A stretch of DNA of 64,000 nucleotides. Source: Mariannaea sp. PMI_226 (lineage: Eukaryota; Ascomycota; Sordariomycetes; Hypocreales; Nectriaceae). The DNA lies in the NCBI GenBank assembly GCA_024336345.1, contig JANFOG010000003.1:1618501-1682500 (forward strand), read 5' to 3'. The translations under genes and the position numbers were made by a program. The notes under the pieces were generated by a model. That model saw only the letters and a program-made list of their open reading frames with translations, was not told the DNA's origin and ran no database searches. Shown here in pieces: positions 1 to 10,663 of the stretch (within the stretch, counting starts at the first letter, position 1; every line of letters begins with the position of its first letter).

Positions 1-1463
1 GAGTCGGGTGAATGTTTGGCGAAGCAACACGTAAACAATGTTGAAGCCTACGGCGCAGCCGATACCAACTTCAGATGAGACGAACAGCGTGACCCAAAAA
101 GCGACCATGGAAGAAACAAAATCGCCGAAAGAGGTCTTCCAATATTTGTAAAATGTTGATGGTGGTGAAATGAGACCCCAAACGGCCGTAATGATGATTG
201 CAGCGAGAGTTGCTTTTGGGATCCAGAAAAGTGCTCCTGTTAGCTCGTAGATGCACACGAGGACGACGGCCATGGTGACAAGTCCCGACAATGGAGACTT
301 GACGTTGCACGCGGAGTTGACAGCCGTTCGAGACATGGCACCACCAACACCCATGGCATGGAAGAAGCTATTAAAGAAATTTGTAATTCCATAGTAGACA
401 AGCTCTTGGCTCTGGTCTGTAGTGTAGTCGTTCTTGACAGAGAAAGCACGGCAGATGGCCGTGTGTTCGACAGCCGCTCCAATGAAGACGGCTATGCTGC
501 GCCCTGCCACTTTCGGGATGAGATCAGGGTTTGGGAATTTTGGGGCCTGTTGGCCGCTGGACTTGACTTTGACGACGTCAAACAGGTATTCTTCTCGGTT
601 CTTGTTGACAGCGTAGCTGACTCCAGTGAAGAGAACAAGGGTCAAGAATGCTCTGGTGATGGAGAGGAGCCACACAACTTTGTACTTGCTGCCCCATCGT
701 TTTCCAGACTTGTCCAAAATGGTCAGAAACAAAATTCCTGTGAAGCCAATAAGGCAAGCCCAACCGTTTGCGTTGGGGAGCTCGTGAAAGATATCATGGA
801 TCTGGGTGGCAGCGCCATCGCCGACGTTGTCCTCACCGAGGAGGCTATCCATCTGGTTGAGGATGATGGTAATAGCAATGGCGGAAATGAACCCGCTCAG
901 AACCGGAAGGGAGATGAACTCCAGCAAAAAGCCAAGTTTGAGGAATCCAAGTGCCATGCCATACACGCCCATCATGAAGGCGGTGGCGGAAGCAATCTCA
1001 GAAGGAGTAAATTGATCCTGGAGCGCATGTACGTTTTCGGACGTGAGGAGTCCGATCAACGACGTCGGTCCGGTCGATACATCTGGTTTGGTTGCTTAAG
1101 CATATGCCGCAAGCAAGGTCATATCAATATTTGACTGTTACCTTTTGTTGTCCCCATGAAGGCATAGATTGCCGCAGGCAACCAGCTCGACATGAGGCCA
1201 TACTCAACAGGGATCTCCGCAATCTTTGCATAGGAGAGGCCCTGGGGGATCAGCATGAGGCCTATAGTCAAGCCAGCGATGAGGTCGCTGAGGATCCATC
1301 TTGGATTGTACTTGGGTAGCCAACCAATAATGGGGAACTTTTCAAGGACATATCTGCCTGATGCAGAGGGTAATGCCCTGGCACCTTCTGCTGTGAGCCG
1401 GGCAACCCGGTTCCAGGTCACGTCGGTTTTCAAGTCTGTCTTGATGTTTTCAACGAGCTTCAT
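1..1463 (-). CDS. Sulfate permease, SulP family (3' end cut by window edge)
   Basis: Proton-coupled sulfate/anion transporter of the plasma membrane. Exon 1 is 1142..1463 and exon 2 runs from 1082 off the left edge; the intron is 1083..1141 (GTAACA...CAG). About 468 N-terminal residues are visible. Directly seen: a short cytosolic N-terminus, then the SulP core with 'DLIAGLTIGLMLIPQGLSYA', 'EYGLMSSWLPAAIYAFMGTT', the 'DVSTGPTSLIGLLTSENV' block made by the splice, and 'GAAVEHTAICRAFSVKNDY' followed by 'GVGGAMSRTAVNSACNVKSP'. These are hallmark SulP segments. The C-terminal end, including any STAS domain, lies outside the window. The ATG at 1463 begins the usual short N-terminus and no better upstream start is seen. 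The long plus-strand open frame over 358..1134 is antisense shadow. No clear CYS3-type site was found upstream. Confidence 0.95.
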
Positions 1464-2786
1464 AATGACGATGTGTCATTGAAGGATGTGAGATTGATTG
1501 ATTGGGAGAGAAGTGGGAGTGTGGATTATAATGAAAGATCGCACGTCGGGCACGTAGTGGGACAGTTTATATCAATAAATTCAGATAAGTCAGGAGCTTG
1601 ACTAGCTACCACCCCCGGATGCATTCTTCCCGCCTGGCCACCTATTGGCATAGTGACAGGCTGCATCAACCACACCATCCTGAACATCTTTGGGGAATGT
1701 GACAGCGCCGCACTCCTGGATTCTCGAATAAATCTCGGTCTTCGGGATCGCTTACCCCTCATGAAGAGGAGGTAATCATCATCGTCGTGCTGTACGGGTT
1801 GCTCAAACGAGTATGACTTGGACTGCTTCTTGTCGTCCATAACCAATGGTACATGAAAAGGAGAAGATGGTGTAAGGTGAGATGGTGTAGGACGACTGGC
1901 GAGCGTCAGACCCTAAGCCAACTTGGCTGACCATGCCCCTGTGGAAGGTGCCTAGGCGTCTGCGAAAAGATTGGGGAATTAACTCTGGACGTATCGTACA
2001 GGATTGGTAGATGATCGCCGGATTTTGGGTGTGCGGCAAGGAGTTCGTGCTTGAATAGCTTCAACCCAAGAAATGTGACTGAATGGTTGTAGTGGGGTGG
2101 CTTGGTGATGTTACATTGTGATCAAGATTGTGATCACACGGGGGACCATTGAGACAAATGCGGGGAAGGGGAGCTAGATATAGCAACTGTGTACGTGTAT
2201 ACCAACGGGCGGCTTTGGTCTAGCTAGGTCAGAGTCATCACGATCTGCGGACTGATTTATCCGTCCAACGGGGTTCAAGCTCTGTGAACTCCGGCCGCCA
2301 CTCAGGAAGGCAACTTGCGTAACCAAAAAACATTGGTCCAAGGAGCAAGCATAGGATGCCCGAGAAATTAGAGTCTAATTTTTAACGGCATATCAATGGT
2401 ATGCTCAATCTACTTGGAATGACCGGGAGCAAGGACAGTTTTCTCTAGAGCATTCAGCTTCATCGGTATGACCAAGCAAATGTGCAGTCCCCAATGGATT
2501 CTAACTCTCAAAAAAGCCACTGACAGGGGTATTATAATCAATTTCAAGGTACTAGACATCCTAAAAACCTGCCTATATTGTATCTCAACTGAAGGGTCAC
2601 CAGCAGCACCAGCTTGTCGTGGAGTAAGGTTGGTTTTTCTATATTGAATCTTTCTAGAGTACAATACCATACCTCGCCTGCAAGCTTGAATTCAAACTTG
2701 ATCACCAACACCAATAACCAAGGATATTCAAAAAGGAAAGAAGAAAAGAAGCAAAACAAAATTATGAACTTTGCTATTCTTTTGGC
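1464..2786. other. Intergenic, sulP promoter side
   Basis: About 1.3 kb between the sulP start and the 3' end of the DUF1275 gene. Short open frames at 1526..2039 on the minus strand have no recognisable domain or signal peptide and I do not call them. It should hold the sulP promoter. No repeat or RNA gene was seen. Confidence 0.5.
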
Positions 2787-3698
2787 TTAGTTGTCAGCTG
2801 GCCAAAGGAACCAGGATGTAATAATGACAAATTTCAGCGCGGCTGCCACCCACAAAGCGCCTGCTGCCCCCAGAGCACTCTTCGCAATGAATCCTCCCAA
2901 TAGCGCACCGACGAGCAGAAGTGACGGGGCAGCAATGCGCTGGTTCCTTTCTACATTGACAAATATGCTCTCAAAGAGTTCGGCGTCGGAAAACAAGTCG
3001 CAATAGATGCTTGTCAGCACAACGCTGGTGAGAGCATTGTACTTCAAGGCTCGGCTTGCAACAGCCTGACCGCAGCTTTGAAAAGCGATTAAGCCAATTG
3101 GTACAATGACATACCAAGGAACATCGTCAGGCCCAGTACTTCCCGTCGGTCCCCATGTCAGAATGGATGCTGCAACGACAATGAAGATCATCTGGATAAG
3201 AAACGAAAGACAGAGGACCCATCTGCGCTTTGGAGACGGGGAGAAAACCCGATGAAGGCGACTGAAGAAAAATGAACCAACGCAGAAGCAGAGGATGGAG
3301 ATGCCTGACTTCTTCCATCGGTTGGTTCCGGCAGTTGGTCCCAGGCCGAGATAGACAGTGTTGCCTAGGTGCTTGAGTCAGTGATCTTGGGTACTGAAAT
3401 CGACCCATGTATGCTTGGGGTGGTTTTTTCTCTTACCAGTTTGCATAGAAACGAATGCTCCCCACGTAGAGATGGAGGCGCTGTCAAGAATCCCGGTAAT
3501 CACGTAGCAGGCGAGGAGAACGACGTCTGCCCAATCGCGGCGAACGTCGACCACCATTTTCCGACGCCACCATGACTGCTGCGGCTTTGGTCCAAGTAAT
3601 GGATCATCTGCTTCAGTACCAGTATTGTTTTCGTTTGGGTGCGGAGCGGGCGTGTCGGTGATGGTGCCGTACGAACTTGTCGGCAACGCGGAAGCCAT
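2787..3698 (-). CDS. YoaK/DUF1275 family membrane protein
   Basis: Exons 3437..3698 and 2787..3364; intron 3365..3436 (GTAAGA, branch CACTGAC, CTAG), phase 1. The product is about 279 residues, normal for fungal DUF1275 proteins. A hydrophilic N-terminus of about 55 residues is followed by about six hydrophobic segments. The family-like segment 'LACYVITGILDSASI' and 'WGAFVSMQTGNTVYLGLG' spans the splice, and the C-terminal half carries 'LLVGALLGGFIAKSALGAAG'. The family is widespread in bacteria and fungi and its transported substrate, if any, is not established. The gene diverges from the oxalate decarboxylase gene across about 955 bp, so shared regulation is possible but unproven. The start is the ATG at 3698 because it precedes a typical cytosolic N-terminus and is followed by uninterrupted frame. 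Confidence 0.88.
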
Positions 3699-4142
3699 TT
3701 CGAGCAGCTACAGTCTGTTTGAGGCGAGTGATAATGGAAAAATGAGATCGATGAGAGCATAAAATTGTCGGACCTTAGCGTCAATCCTTTTGTAAAAGTT
3801 TCTTTTGTATACTGAGAATGGCTTGACACCTGTAAGTCCTTAACTTATAATTTTTTGAGCTTGCGGCGCGTTGGAATGCCAAGGAGCGAGACGAGACACA
3901 GCGCCCTCCACAGACTCTTGATGTTGGCGCCGCCGCAGACTATGGAGTACGGACTACGGCCTACGGAGACGGAGTAATCTGGAGATGACTCTGTGATGCA
4001 AAGATCCATCCTTTTCCCCCCTCCCCTCACTCCCCTCACTTCGCCAAGCCGCATGGCTTAAGTCCGTAGCAATAGCTTATCCTGCGCAATGAGACGCTGA
4101 CGTAAGAGATCAACGCAGGCCAAGCGAAATCTAGACTACATG

Positions 4143-4178
4143 GGCGTCCAACATGGTGTCCAACATGGTGTTCAACCT
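4143..4178. repeat. 12-bp tandem repeat, three imperfect copies
   Basis: Three head-to-tail units of the form ggygtycaacat (4143-4154, 4155-4166, 4167-4178) sit in the divergent promoter. Differences are single bases plus a diverged end in copy 3. Confidence 0.85.
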
Positions 4179-4270
4179 GGGCGTTCGCGTTCGACCAGGG
4201 CCTGTAATCGTCATCACACAATCACCGGCTCGAACGCCTCCCCCGCGGGATCCCGCCACCCATCCTACAC

Positions 4271-4306
4271 GTCCAACCCATCCAACCCATCCAACCCGTC
4301 TAATTC
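4271..4306. repeat. 9-bp tandem repeat, about four copies
   Basis: Units of the form rtccaaccc at 4271, 4280 and 4289, plus a diverged copy at 4298. Located in the divergent promoter upstream of the oxalate decarboxylase gene. Confidence 0.8.
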
Positions 4307-4653
4307 ATCCGACCTTATTTGCCGGCAACCACACAAACCCCCGCACAATGCACAACGCCCATCATCTACAAATGCCATGTCACCACACACGGATAATCTT
4401 CCCCATGGAGAAGGTTCGGTGTTGCTTCGGCGGGAATTCGTCGACAAGAGCTCAGCGAATGCCAAGACAGAGTTGAGCTGGACTTTATAGGCCCTGTGAT
4501 CTCGAGGCCAATTCGTCCAGTCCAGTAACCCCCAAGTCTCATCTCAACTATCCTATCCCATCCTATCCAATCCTCCCACCCCAAAAGTGCACACGCTACA
4601 CCATCCATTTCGAGCAAATACCGGCCTTCTGTGGGGCGCAACGACCATCAAAC

Positions 4654-6253
4654 ATGCACTCCAACCTCATTCTTGGTGCCGCCCTCGTCCCCCTCCTCTG
4701 CAATGCCGTACCCGTTCAGGATAGTCCTCGACAGCGGCTCCTTGACGGGTTAGGACTTCCATCGAACTACCGCAGTGTGAGCGGTGGTGGCCGCCTCCCT
4801 TTCACCCCGGGCAACAAAGATCCTTATGATAACGCGGTTGACGCTGTTGGGGATGAACTCGATCCGCTGCCATGGAGAAATGGCCTTGGTGCCTCGGTCC
4901 TCGGACCGTGGAACAAGGAGAGATCGAGACAGAATCCGGATCTTGTACGACCACCAAGCACTGACCGCGGAAATTTGGCCAATATGCGCTGGAGCTTTGC
5001 GGACTCTCATATCCGTATTGAGGTGAGTACCACAGAGAATGCGACGAGCAGCTGGTCTAGAGCCGGTTTCTCGAAAGAAAGAAAAATTTGCTCATCAATT
5101 ATGAACAGGAAGGGGGATGGACCAGACAAACTACGGTCCGGGAACTCCCCACGAGCGTGGAATTGGCCAGCGTCAATATGCGACTCGGCGAAGGAGTTAT
5201 TCGTGAGCTTCATTGGCACAAGGAGGCCGAATGGGCCTATGTTCTTGATGGCGAAGTCAGAGTCACAGCTCTTGACTACGAGGGTGGAAATTTCATTGAT
5301 GATTTGAAAAAGGGAGATCTTTGGGTAAGGCACGCATTCACTATATTATTGGTGAATTCCTTGCTGAACATGATCAACAGTATTTTCCCAGCGGCGTTCC
5401 TCACTCGTTACAAGGGCTGAGCGAGAATGGCACGGAATTCCTCCTTGTTTTTGATGATGGCCGCTTTTCTGAAGAATCAACATTCATTCTGACTGACTGG
5501 CTAGGTAAGCTGAGCTCCACATGAGCGATACTCTCAAAATGTCCTTGCCACTAATCGAAGCCAGCTCATACTCCCAAGTCTGTCATCTCAAAGAATTTCA
5601 ACCTAGCTCCCGAGGTTTTTGCTCATATCCCCAAGGGAGAGAAATACATCTTTCAGGGATCCGTGCCTGGCAAAATCTCTGACGAAGAGCCCAATGGAAA
5701 AAAGGTCAAAAAGTCCAAGTACAACTTCACTCATAGAATGCTGGAGCAGGAGCCCGTCAACAGCACAGGAGGCTACGTCAGAATCACGGACTCGCGCAAC
5801 TTCCCCATCTCCAAGACAGTAGCCGCAGCGCACGCCGTCATCATGCCAGGCGCCATCCGCGAAATGCACTGGCACCCATCTGCTGATGAATGGTCATTCT
5901 TCATCAAGGGACGCGCCAGAGTCACCATTTTTGCATCCGAAGGAAACGCCAGAACTTTTGATTACGTTCCTGGAGATATCGGCATCGTCCCCCGGAACAT
6001 GGGCCACTTTGTCGAGAACATTGGAGACGAACCTGTTGAGATGCTCGAGGTCTTTCGCTCCGACGAATTCCGCGACATTTCCCTATTCCAGTGGATGGGA
6101 GAGACACCTCAGCGACAAGTCATCGATACACTGTTTGCTGATGACCCCGAAAATGGCGAGCGATTCCTGAAGCAAATCAAGAACGCCGACAACAATGTCA
6201 TTACCAAGCCTGACTTTGTTCGATCTCAGGAAAATGTAGTTGACGAACTGTGA
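4654..6253 (+). CDS. Secreted bicupin oxalate decarboxylase
   Basis: Predicted to convert oxalate to formate and CO2 using Mn in two cupin domains, outside the cell. Exons 4654..5022, 5109..5324, 5381..5504 and 5565..6253 give 465 residues, the usual length. An N-terminal signal peptide (about residues 1-18, ending in CNAVPV) is followed by an oxalate-decarboxylase N-extension ([16 protein letters not shown]). Cupin 1 carries HWH with H158, H160, E164 and H203. Cupin 2 carries HWHPSADEW with H338, H340, E345 and H384. Both metal sites are therefore complete. All introns are short and canonical; the last acceptor is CCAG at 5564, which restores the DWLAHTPK junction expected of the family. In fungi these enzymes detoxify oxalate or control pH. 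Oxalate oxidase is a less likely alternative because fungal bicupins of this length are normally decarboxylases. Confidence 0.95.
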
Positions 6254-8651
6254 AAACATCGACCGGTCAAAACAGAAGGTTTTCCGTGTTTGATTTGATG
6301 TATTAGTTATTATCTATGGGGGATTGTCCTATGGCCAGTCAGGCAGATTGTACAAAGTTCTACATGAATTGATATGTTTGTTCAGCTCAAACAACGTCCA
6401 TTCTTCTTACCTATCCAAGGCATGTGCTCGATTTCCGATCAAGACTAAAAGCAGCAGGCATTCCAAGATTAATTAGGTCTAGGGGAATTTAGTGAGAGCA
6501 AGGGCTCTATCGAAAAGCTAAGTGAGAAACATCTCGCAAAGCTTAAGCTTAACCATTTCGACCAAAAACATGCATATTTCTTGTAACCCTCCATCTCGGA
6601 CCTGGTAACCATTTTCGGCCATGGCCAGCCACACCAAGTCGGGTTCATTATTTTACTTGCCGGCATATCTCCAATAGTGCGGTGGTTTATTTATATACTC
6701 TTCAAAATCTCACAAACCAAAGGATCCAGGCACTAGCACCAATTCAATCTCGACTCTCCTTTTTGGATCAGGAGCATACGCTGCTGCATCCATTACCCCA
6801 GCTCACTTTCATTACCCCGCAGTCCATCCTCCGCGCAAATGAGTCCAGACTCGGATACCATGTCATCATGTCAGGGGTGCTTGCGGGGAACCAACGAAGT
6901 CCCCCCGCGTGAGATTGTGTCTTATGCATTTCGGGAGCTGGAGGCTGGTTGCCAACACTACACTGGTTTTCTCCGTCCACTGGGAACCCGTCTTTGGCAC
7001 AAGGATCCCTCCCTCATCTAACATGCCAATCACCACCGCATCACGACTTCAGAGTTCGGGTTGTCCCCATGCCGGATGCTATTCGGCTTACGCGGTTTAC
7101 TCGGTATGTTCACTGTTACCGACGACCGACAGTCCACCGATGGAGGGTAGTAACATCGGGTAATACGGCGGCACGCAACCTCTTGGCGATGATTTCTTGG
7201 GATGAATCTCACACCCCATCACACCAGATTCCAGATTCTCACTTCCAGCCCCTTACATGAAATTGGACAGAGATATGAGCCCGGACTGGCTTACTTTTCA
7301 GCTGGTATGGGATTCGGCATGGAACGCAAGAAGGGCAAAATCGCTTTCAATAAGATTAGGATGGAGAAAGATGGTATGGAAAGCATAATTGTTGAGTAAA
7401 AATGAACCAAAGAGATAGATTGCGGACGAGTGTAAAGATCAATGAGATAAATGCCACAGAAGATCAGAGGGTTGAAAAGGAGTCTAGATCAGATAAATAA
7501 GTAACTTAATAATATAAGTACACTTTCTGTAAGCGATAGGTCTAACATTAGGGTGCCCGTAGTTTACAGAGAAAGTCAAGGTTTACTACGACTGACTTAG
7601 GTATCTACAAGACGAGCCATATGAATGAGATAGACACCAAGTTTTCATGGCATGGGGGGATTTTGTAAGCCCCAGGTAAGTCCCTAGTGGAATAGATCAG
7701 ACTGTGCAGGTTACCTAGACTAAAGGACGTTTCCACGATGCTCACTTGCTGTATTGCCATAATATCACTCACCGCTCGCGCTGAGCCACAAAGAGGAATG
7801 GGAAGCCGGTTTTTTGGTAGTGTATTGGTCCCATCACATACGACAATGAGTGTGCTCGTGATACTGGGTGATATGTCATGGAGCTGTTAATGGTGACGTA
7901 TCATGATTGTTGCTTGACGCTAGACTGCGAGGGATGGTGTCCTTAGTGGAGCAGCAACAGCCTATCCTCTTCACCAGCAAGCTGGAATAGAAGTGAAGCT
8001 GAGTTTTCACAGCTTTTATGGTGAAGGGAAAATGGACTATTGGCACGGAGTTTTTGACTTTTTGAACAGTATGACATTCTTTTTTTTCTCTTCGTCAGTA
8101 ACGCGTCATGAGTAGGCCGATCGACTCAGGTTACCCTGAGTTGAACCCATCATGTTCGCAAATGCGATTAGCCGCGATGGTTTTGAGCATCAGGTATTGT
8201 CCTTTTTTGCCAGGATAATGACAGGAGATTTGAAATCATTTGGCTTTGGGCGACTTGCATTGGAACACCAGTCACGGCACTCAGATAGTAATGTTGCCAT
8301 TTCACCAAGTTAGTGCGGATATTCATTCAGGCAAGCTTGTAGATGGATATAGACCTTTATTTTCAGCTGAGCAACACTCTAAATATCGTACGTAGAATGC
8401 ACTCTCTTGTCGCTATTTTCCTTCGACACTATTAATCACATGCCAATATCCACACCCGTCAAAGCACCATACACTATCTCTTCAGGTTTCCAACTTTGGC
8501 GGTATCGAAAGGAATATATTTCAAGCCAGCCCAGCTTAAACTCCCAGTTAAAAACTAGAGAACTCTATGTGTGGGCAGAAAACACCGTCTCTGTTGTCCT
8601 ACTTGAGCTAGAGTCGAGAATTTGATCAGTACGCTGTCAATGGATGTCTGG
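6254..8651. other. Intergenic, 2.4 kb
   Basis: 3' flanks of the oxalate decarboxylase and the small secreted-protein gene. Open frames at 6.68-7.40 kb overlap in several frames and show no domain, signal peptide or consistent splice structure. I see no RNA gene or transposon ends. Confidence 0.5.
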
Positions 8652-9143
8652 TCAGTTCAAGGGAACACTGACGCAATCCGTCGCACACTACACCAGAAGA
8701 TCAGTATTCGGCCAGATATTAATGCTATGAAGGAAATAATCTTACTTTCTCTGTGCAAGCAGCCCTACATCCAGGCCTATCGAGTGGCTAAAGTGGTCGT
8801 ACATATCAGCATCCATTTGAAACTCATTGGTATCCGTCACCCGTTAAAACTTACATCTTTGTCATTACATCCTCCCAAGTCAAGACCGTTGCATGCGCTA
8901 ACGCAGGCCTACAATTTTCACAAGATATCAGCATACTGCCAGTAATGATGAGGCGTAACTTACTTCTCTGCTATTGATGGTTGTAGTAACTTGTTCAGGA
9001 GGGCCCTCATCCTCGTCGCCACCAACAGGGATTGTAAAAGTACATTGAAACCTATCTTGACGTTGCTCCAGTCTTGCAATTACAGCTGGAGCTGCGGTTG
9101 CAAATCCAGCCAGTAAGGCAGTGAGCATAATTGAGGCCTTCAT
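8652..9143 (-). CDS. Small secreted cysteine-rich protein, four exons
   Basis: Not recognised as a named family. Exons 8964..9143, 8855..8908, 8746..8787 and 8652..8687, with introns of 55, 67 and 58 bp. Every donor is GTAAGT or GTAAGA, every acceptor is TAG, and all introns are phase 0. The product is 103 residues. It starts with a clear signal peptide (MKASIMLTALLAGFATAAPA); the mature part has eight cysteines. Exons 2, 3 and 4 each carry one C-x3-C pair (CVSAC, CRAAC, CATDC), with extra cysteines in exons 1 and 2. An acidic GGDEDEG stretch precedes them. The start is set by the signal peptide; the in-frame upstream extension has none. Size, secretion and cysteine content resemble fungal effector-like or antimicrobial peptides, but the function is unknown. 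Splicing is inferred, strongly supported by the repeated motif and clean stop. Confidence 0.8.
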
Positions 9144-10507
9144 CTTTATTAAATAGGCGTTGAATGTCGTAGGTGGTGAAGTGAGTATGTCAAGCCATCT
9201 TACGGCTTGGCTTGGGCTCTCGTCTTCTTTAATACTTGGCTTTGGGCAATGTGAGGAGCGTTCAGTAACCAGTAGGAGGTAATTTCTTTCCACCTGTCTT
9301 ACTTTCCTATCAAAAATACCACCCAATTGTCTGAGACCTGTGTTCCCACTTCAAGATAGTGGAGAGGTAGAAATAGTAGCAATATCACCTTCGGCAATGT
9401 TCTCGCATGATCCTAAACCAGACCGATCTTTACGCTGGCACTTGTAGAGCAATGGCGAAAAATAAATTCCATTGAAGGGTAGAACTCGTGTTGCCATCAA
9501 AAACACAACTGCATTGCATTTTGGAGCGCTTGCGATTGGACGTATTGGATGTTCGAATCGTGCCACTAGCAGCTAGCGACATCACTCTAGGTGCCCTGTA
9601 CGTTGTAAGTGACCGCATATCAAATAGCCAGTCTGCGAACCACCCGAAACTAACAGCTGTGCCATCTCAAATTCATCCATCTTAACTAGCGGTGGATAGC
9701 TCCGATTGGCAGTATTAAACTACGTCATCGTCTGAATTGATGGAGACCGCAGGCGGGGAAGTAAACCGTCTGGCGAGGGGAGGACCGCTGGTGTTGGGTC
9801 GCATTGCACCTGGTCTCAGATCAAATGACTTCGTATTACTCCAGCCTTCAGATTTTCAATACAGACATGAAAATGGAACGGCCGACAGCTATAGCTAATA
9901 ACTTCGGCCCACATTATGCCTAACTGAAACTTGAGTTGTTCAAGAGTCCCTTTTTGAGACCCGTGGAGATGCTAAACATGGCAAGTTTCATGTCACGGTA
10001 TATTGCAAAGTAGGCAGGCACAGACAGCGTCTTAGCCTTTTCTTTCTTTTACGGCCACGGAATTCAATTTACAACATCCAACCGTTAAGCGGTGTGCTGA
10101 TAAGTTTAAATATAATGTCGGTTCCACAAGGTGTTTCACATGGGCGTTTGCGCTTGAATTCATGCCCGGTTTGATCAATCATGGCACAAACAGGGAGTAA
10201 GCACATATCTGAAAGCACATATCTGAGCCCCCGTTTCCCATAGTCTATCCTCGAGATTTATTTCTCAAAGCCTTTTCCAGACATTTAGTTCCAAAAATCT
10301 GTTTCCGGGCCGATTATAGGGGGGACCTTTTTACTTAGGTCGTGTGGTGCGTCCAGGCGCGGGGAGATCGTGATGCCGCGGTTGCAGCTCGCCTGTCCAT
10401 AGACGTCTCTATCAACCGTATTCGACAATTTTTCCCCCCTTTGGTCTATTATTATCCTCCTGCTACCAGTTCGCATATATCTATCAGTTATTGGTAGAAA
10501 CAGGCGA

Positions 10508-10523
10508 CTCTAGTATACTAGAG
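10508..10523. repeat. Perfect 16-bp palindrome
   Basis: ctctagtatactagag reads identically on both strands. It lies about 47 bp beyond the 3' end of the tRNA gene, past its T4 terminator. Function unknown; it could be chance or a binding site. Confidence 0.7.
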
Positions 10524-10565
10524 CAAAAAGTACGCTGCCTACCTGTTGAACAGGAGGTGGAATCC

Positions 10566-10569
10566 AAAA
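10566..10569 (-). terminator. RNA polymerase III T4 terminator
   Basis: Four consecutive T on the minus strand directly after the tRNA discriminator base, as expected for pol III termination. Confidence 0.7.
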
Positions 10570-10570
10570 T

Positions 10571-10663
10571 GGAGATTGAGGGAATTGAACCCCCGACCTT
10601 TCGTAAATTTTTATGCATTTAGGACAATGCAAAACGAATGTCAGACCACTAGACCAAATCCCC
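10571..10663 (-). tRNA. tRNA-Ala(UGC) with a 22-nt intron
   Basis: Minus-strand cloverleaf: acceptor GGGGATT pairs with AATCTCC, including the G3-U70 wobble that identifies tRNA-Ala. The D stem is GTC/GAC. Anticodon stem TTCGT pairs perfectly with ACGAA. The loop is TTTGCA + intron + T, giving anticodon TGC. T stem GGGGG/CCCTC has loop TTCAATT, and the discriminator base is A. The intron (about 10603-10624) sits after position 37 and contains ATGCA, complementary to the anticodon region, as is typical for eukaryotic tRNA introns. A TTTT pol III terminator (10566-10569) follows one base after the 3' end. Confidence 0.85.

Larger units (their letters stand above)
3699..4653. promoter_or_regulatory. 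Divergent promoter region DUF1275 / oxalate decarboxylase
   Basis: The 955-bp spacer between two divergently transcribed genes must carry both promoters. It contains two short tandem repeats (listed separately) and pyrimidine-rich tracts near 4540-4600 upstream of the oxalate decarboxylase ATG. Open frames here are repeat-driven, low-complexity and not called. Confidence 0.5.
9144..10570. other. Intergenic, 1.4 kb
   Basis: Upstream region of the small secreted-protein gene and downstream side of the tRNA. Short frames (for example 9351..9685, 10285..10476) are not supported. A perfect 16-bp palindrome lies at 10508-10523. Confidence 0.5.

Noticed and set aside
358..1134. Plus-strand open frame of 258 codons
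   Set aside because: It lies exactly antisense to the sulfate permease, whose minus-strand protein is clearly conserved; the plus frame has no domain.
1526..2039. Two minus-strand frames of 78 and 106 codons upstream of sulP
   Set aside because: No domain, signal peptide or splice logic; probably promoter sequence.
6682..7399. Series of overlapping plus-strand frames
   Set aside because: They occupy all three frames over the same bases, and none shows a motif.
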